This document shows, one piece after another, positions 21,100-22,260 of a stretch of DNA of 22,260 nt. Source of the stretch: an archaeon (GTDB lineage Archaea; Asgardarchaeota; Hermodarchaeia; Hermodarchaeales; Hermodarchaeaceae). The first letter of the stretch is position 1; every line of letters starts with the position of its first letter. The DNA lies in NCBI GenBank assembly GCA_016550485.1, contig JABXGV010000091.1, positions 1 through 22,260 of the forward strand, given 5' to 3'. The notes beneath the pieces were generated by a model. The model ran no database searches and was not told where the DNA came from. It saw nothing but the letters and a program-made list of their open reading frames with translations. A program made the translations under genes and the position numbers.

Positions 21100-21714
21100 C
21101 TGAAGCTGGTAGCTTCTTTAGATGTAGAAGATCGGACTGGGCCTCCTACACAATTTAAGTCGTGGCATCTGTTATCTGCTCTTCTTATTTTCAGTGAAAC
21201 TGGAGCGCCAATTGGGCGGTACCAATTAGGTGATGAGCTGGGGCTAGGTGGAGGGAGTGTCCGATCACTTGTTAAGTTCCTACGCAGGCGAGGTTTCATT
21301 CAACCAGTTAAGCGTCGCGGTCATCAATTATCTAGAGAAGGGCATCAATTCCTTGCTGAACTAGCCCAGGTCCTTGTAAAGATAGCTAAATTACCTCAAA
21401 GCGCTTTCACGGTGGACCAGTATAATTTTGGTTGCCATCTTCGAAATCGGGCTCATTTAGTGACTGATGGAGTTCGTCAGCGAGATGCGGCATTGCGCGC
21501 AGGTGCTAGTGGAGCGACGACTCTAATTCAAGAGTCAGACCCTGAATCCTTAGTTATGCCAGTAGATCATCAAGTCTCTAAATTGGAAGCAATCTCGTTA
21601 CTTGAACACTTCAACCTTAGAGAGAAGGATGTACTTCTTATTGGAAGTGGGTCGTCGTGGGTTGTGGCGCGATTAGGAATGTTTGCAGCAGCGATTACCC
21701 TATTGGATATATAG
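21100..21714 (+). CDS. winged-helix regulator-like protein (DUF4443-like), apparent CTG start
   Basis: The reading frame is open from 21058 to 21714. It encodes an N-terminal winged helix (HLLSALLIFSETGAPIGRYQ, GLGGGSVRSLVKFLRRRGF, SREGHQFLAELA) and a C-terminal domain with LRNRAHLVTDGVRQRDAALR, AGASGATTLI and DVLLIGS, the layout of archaeal DUF4443-type proteins. There is no in-frame ATG, GTG or TTG before 21412, and starting at that GTG would delete the whole DNA-binding domain. CTG at 21100 has gaagg and ggt just upstream and gives about 204 residues. An ATG at 21031 is in frame but followed by TGA at 21055. A non-standard start, a frameshift near 21060 or a sequencing error are all possible. 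Its position after the ECF gene suggests it regulates that operon. Confidence 0.65.
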   Translation: MKLVASLDVEDRTGPPTQFKSWHLLSALLIFSETGAPIGRYQLGDELGLGGGSVRSLVKFLRRRGFIQPVKRRGHQLSREGHQFLAELAQVLVKIAKLPQSAFTVDQYNFGCHLRNRAHLVTDGVRQRDAALRAGASGATTLIQESDPESLVMPVDHQVSKLEAISLLEHFNLREKDVLLIGSGSSWVVARLGMFAAAITLLDI

Positions 21715-21749
21715 TATCTGTCCCTCCTGCTTAGATTTATTAGGTCGGG

Positions 21750-21760
21750 ATATATATTTT
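21750..21760 (+). promoter_or_regulatory. strong TATA box
   Basis: atatatatttt lies 15-25 bases before ATG 21775. Standard TATA-to-start spacing puts the transcription start at or just around that ATG, so the mRNA is probably leaderless; no Shine-Dalgarno sequence is present, in line with this. Confidence 0.5.
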
Positions 21761-21774
21761 CTAGTGATACAACA

Positions 21775-22137
21775 ATGGGATGGAGATATTTCGTCAAACG
21801 GCTAATCGTATTCTTGGCCATCTTCACAATTGCGGCGTTAATCATTATCCCGTTTATCCTCGGCGGATGGACTCTATGGAATATCATTGTGAGTCTCTTT
21901 TGCGAAGGAGCTATATTGCTCATTTTCGGAGCACTCGTTGGTACCAGTTTCACTCAAGGCGCAAGCTACCGTCGTTATGGAACAAACCCCCCAGTCACAC
22001 GGGATACTAGACGACATGCCTCTTCTCGCTGGCAAGAAGAATCACAGAGCAAGGGCGCCCTCCTTTTGGCAGGTGGAATTGTACTAGCCATAGCCCTAGT
22101 ACTACTAGCGATCTACCCCCTCCTATCGCCAGCTTGA
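21775..22137 (+). CDS. small three-span membrane protein
   Basis: A 120-residue protein with hydrophobic segments at about 9-30, 33-56 and 95-117, and a polar, Arg-rich loop between the second and third (YRRYGTNPPVTRDTRRHASSRW). By the positive-inside rule this loop lies in the cytoplasm. No family is recognised. A strong TATA box right before the start suggests leaderless, independent transcription. If transcription truly begins a few bases inside the ORF, the start would have to be reconsidered, but there is no other in-frame Met. Downstream, 22138-22260 shows nothing I can name. Confidence 0.65.
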   Translation: MGWRYFVKRLIVFLAIFTIAALIIIPFILGGWTLWNIIVSLFCEGAILLIFGALVGTSFTQGASYRRYGTNPPVTRDTRRHASSRWQEESQSKGALLLAGGIVLAIALVLLAIYPLLSPA

Positions 22138-22260
22138 AATTCGAAGCAAGGAATAGTATCATCGAGTCTTTGGTGTAGAGCGAGACACACTGTTGGTTGT
22201 TGATGACTAGGTTAGACAAAGATTAATACAAATACCGAGTTTACAGACCAGTTTAAGCAC

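Noticed and set aside
21412..21714. GTG 21412 as the start of a 100-residue protein.
   Set aside because: The same frame encodes a winged-helix domain upstream to 21100, so this would be a truncated call.
22190..22215. ttgatga as a possible box C of a C/D sRNA near the right edge.
   Set aside because: The first base does not fit the box C consensus and no properly spaced D box or D'/C' pair was found.

Overview
The window looks like chromosomal DNA of an archaeon, most likely an Asgard archaeon of Thorarchaeia type (inference from gene content; no phylogeny was run). Pointers are a free-standing Roadblock/LC7 protein, a JAMM/MPN peptidase with a C-terminal membrane anchor, an archaea-specific Ski2-like helicase, archaeal-type S-adenosylmethionine synthetase, ER-type signal peptidase, a Get3/TRC40 ATPase, aIF1/SUI1 and an Rpo12-like RNA polymerase subunit. 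Genes are close-packed, use many GTG and TTG starts, and mix clear Shine-Dalgarno leaders with short or leaderless mRNAs behind TATA boxes. I saw no insertion sequence, CRISPR array or phage module.

Layout. 1-383 is non-coding leader with a TATA/BRE-like element and a hairpin. 384-4341: Roadblock protein, converging on a membrane-anchored JAMM protein, which diverges from an ASH-Ski2-type helicase. 4458-6453 (minus): two adjacent genes of unknown function. 6454-6787: a 334-base regulatory gap with several inverted repeats, then SAM synthetase. 8110-9132 (minus): a two-span microprotein and an unknown protein. 9255-11130: signal peptidase I and a LarA-family nickel racemase. 11165-12343 (minus): a site-2 protease. 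12447-14204: an N-acetyltransferase and a Ca2+/cation antiporter. 14307-16535: a degenerate alkaline-phosphatase-fold protein, a small membrane protein, Get3 and a 34-residue single-span microprotein. 16618-17288: an Rpo12-like zinc-ribbon protein and aIF1. 17434-19101: a tRNA-His (GTG) apparently interrupted after position 9 by a structured 51-nt insertion, then histidyl-tRNA synthetase. 19199-21714: a DUF4430 protein, a secreted protein, an ECF transporter S component and an HTH protein that seems to start at CTG. 21775-22137: a three-span membrane protein.

How the genes may work together. Several belong to protein sorting and membrane proteostasis: signal peptidase, site-2 protease, Get3, a tail-anchored JAMM peptidase and tiny C-tail membrane proteins. 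A second group is gene-expression machinery: helicase, Rpo12-like protein, aIF1, tRNA-His with its synthetase, RimI-like acetyltransferase. The 19.1-21.7 kb operon looks like a regulated uptake system, with a perfect 7-bp inverted repeat between TATA box and predicted transcription start. The strongest leads are the unusual tRNA-His next to hisS, the Get3 cluster with its microprotein and pseudo-phosphatase, and the ECF/DUF4430 operon.
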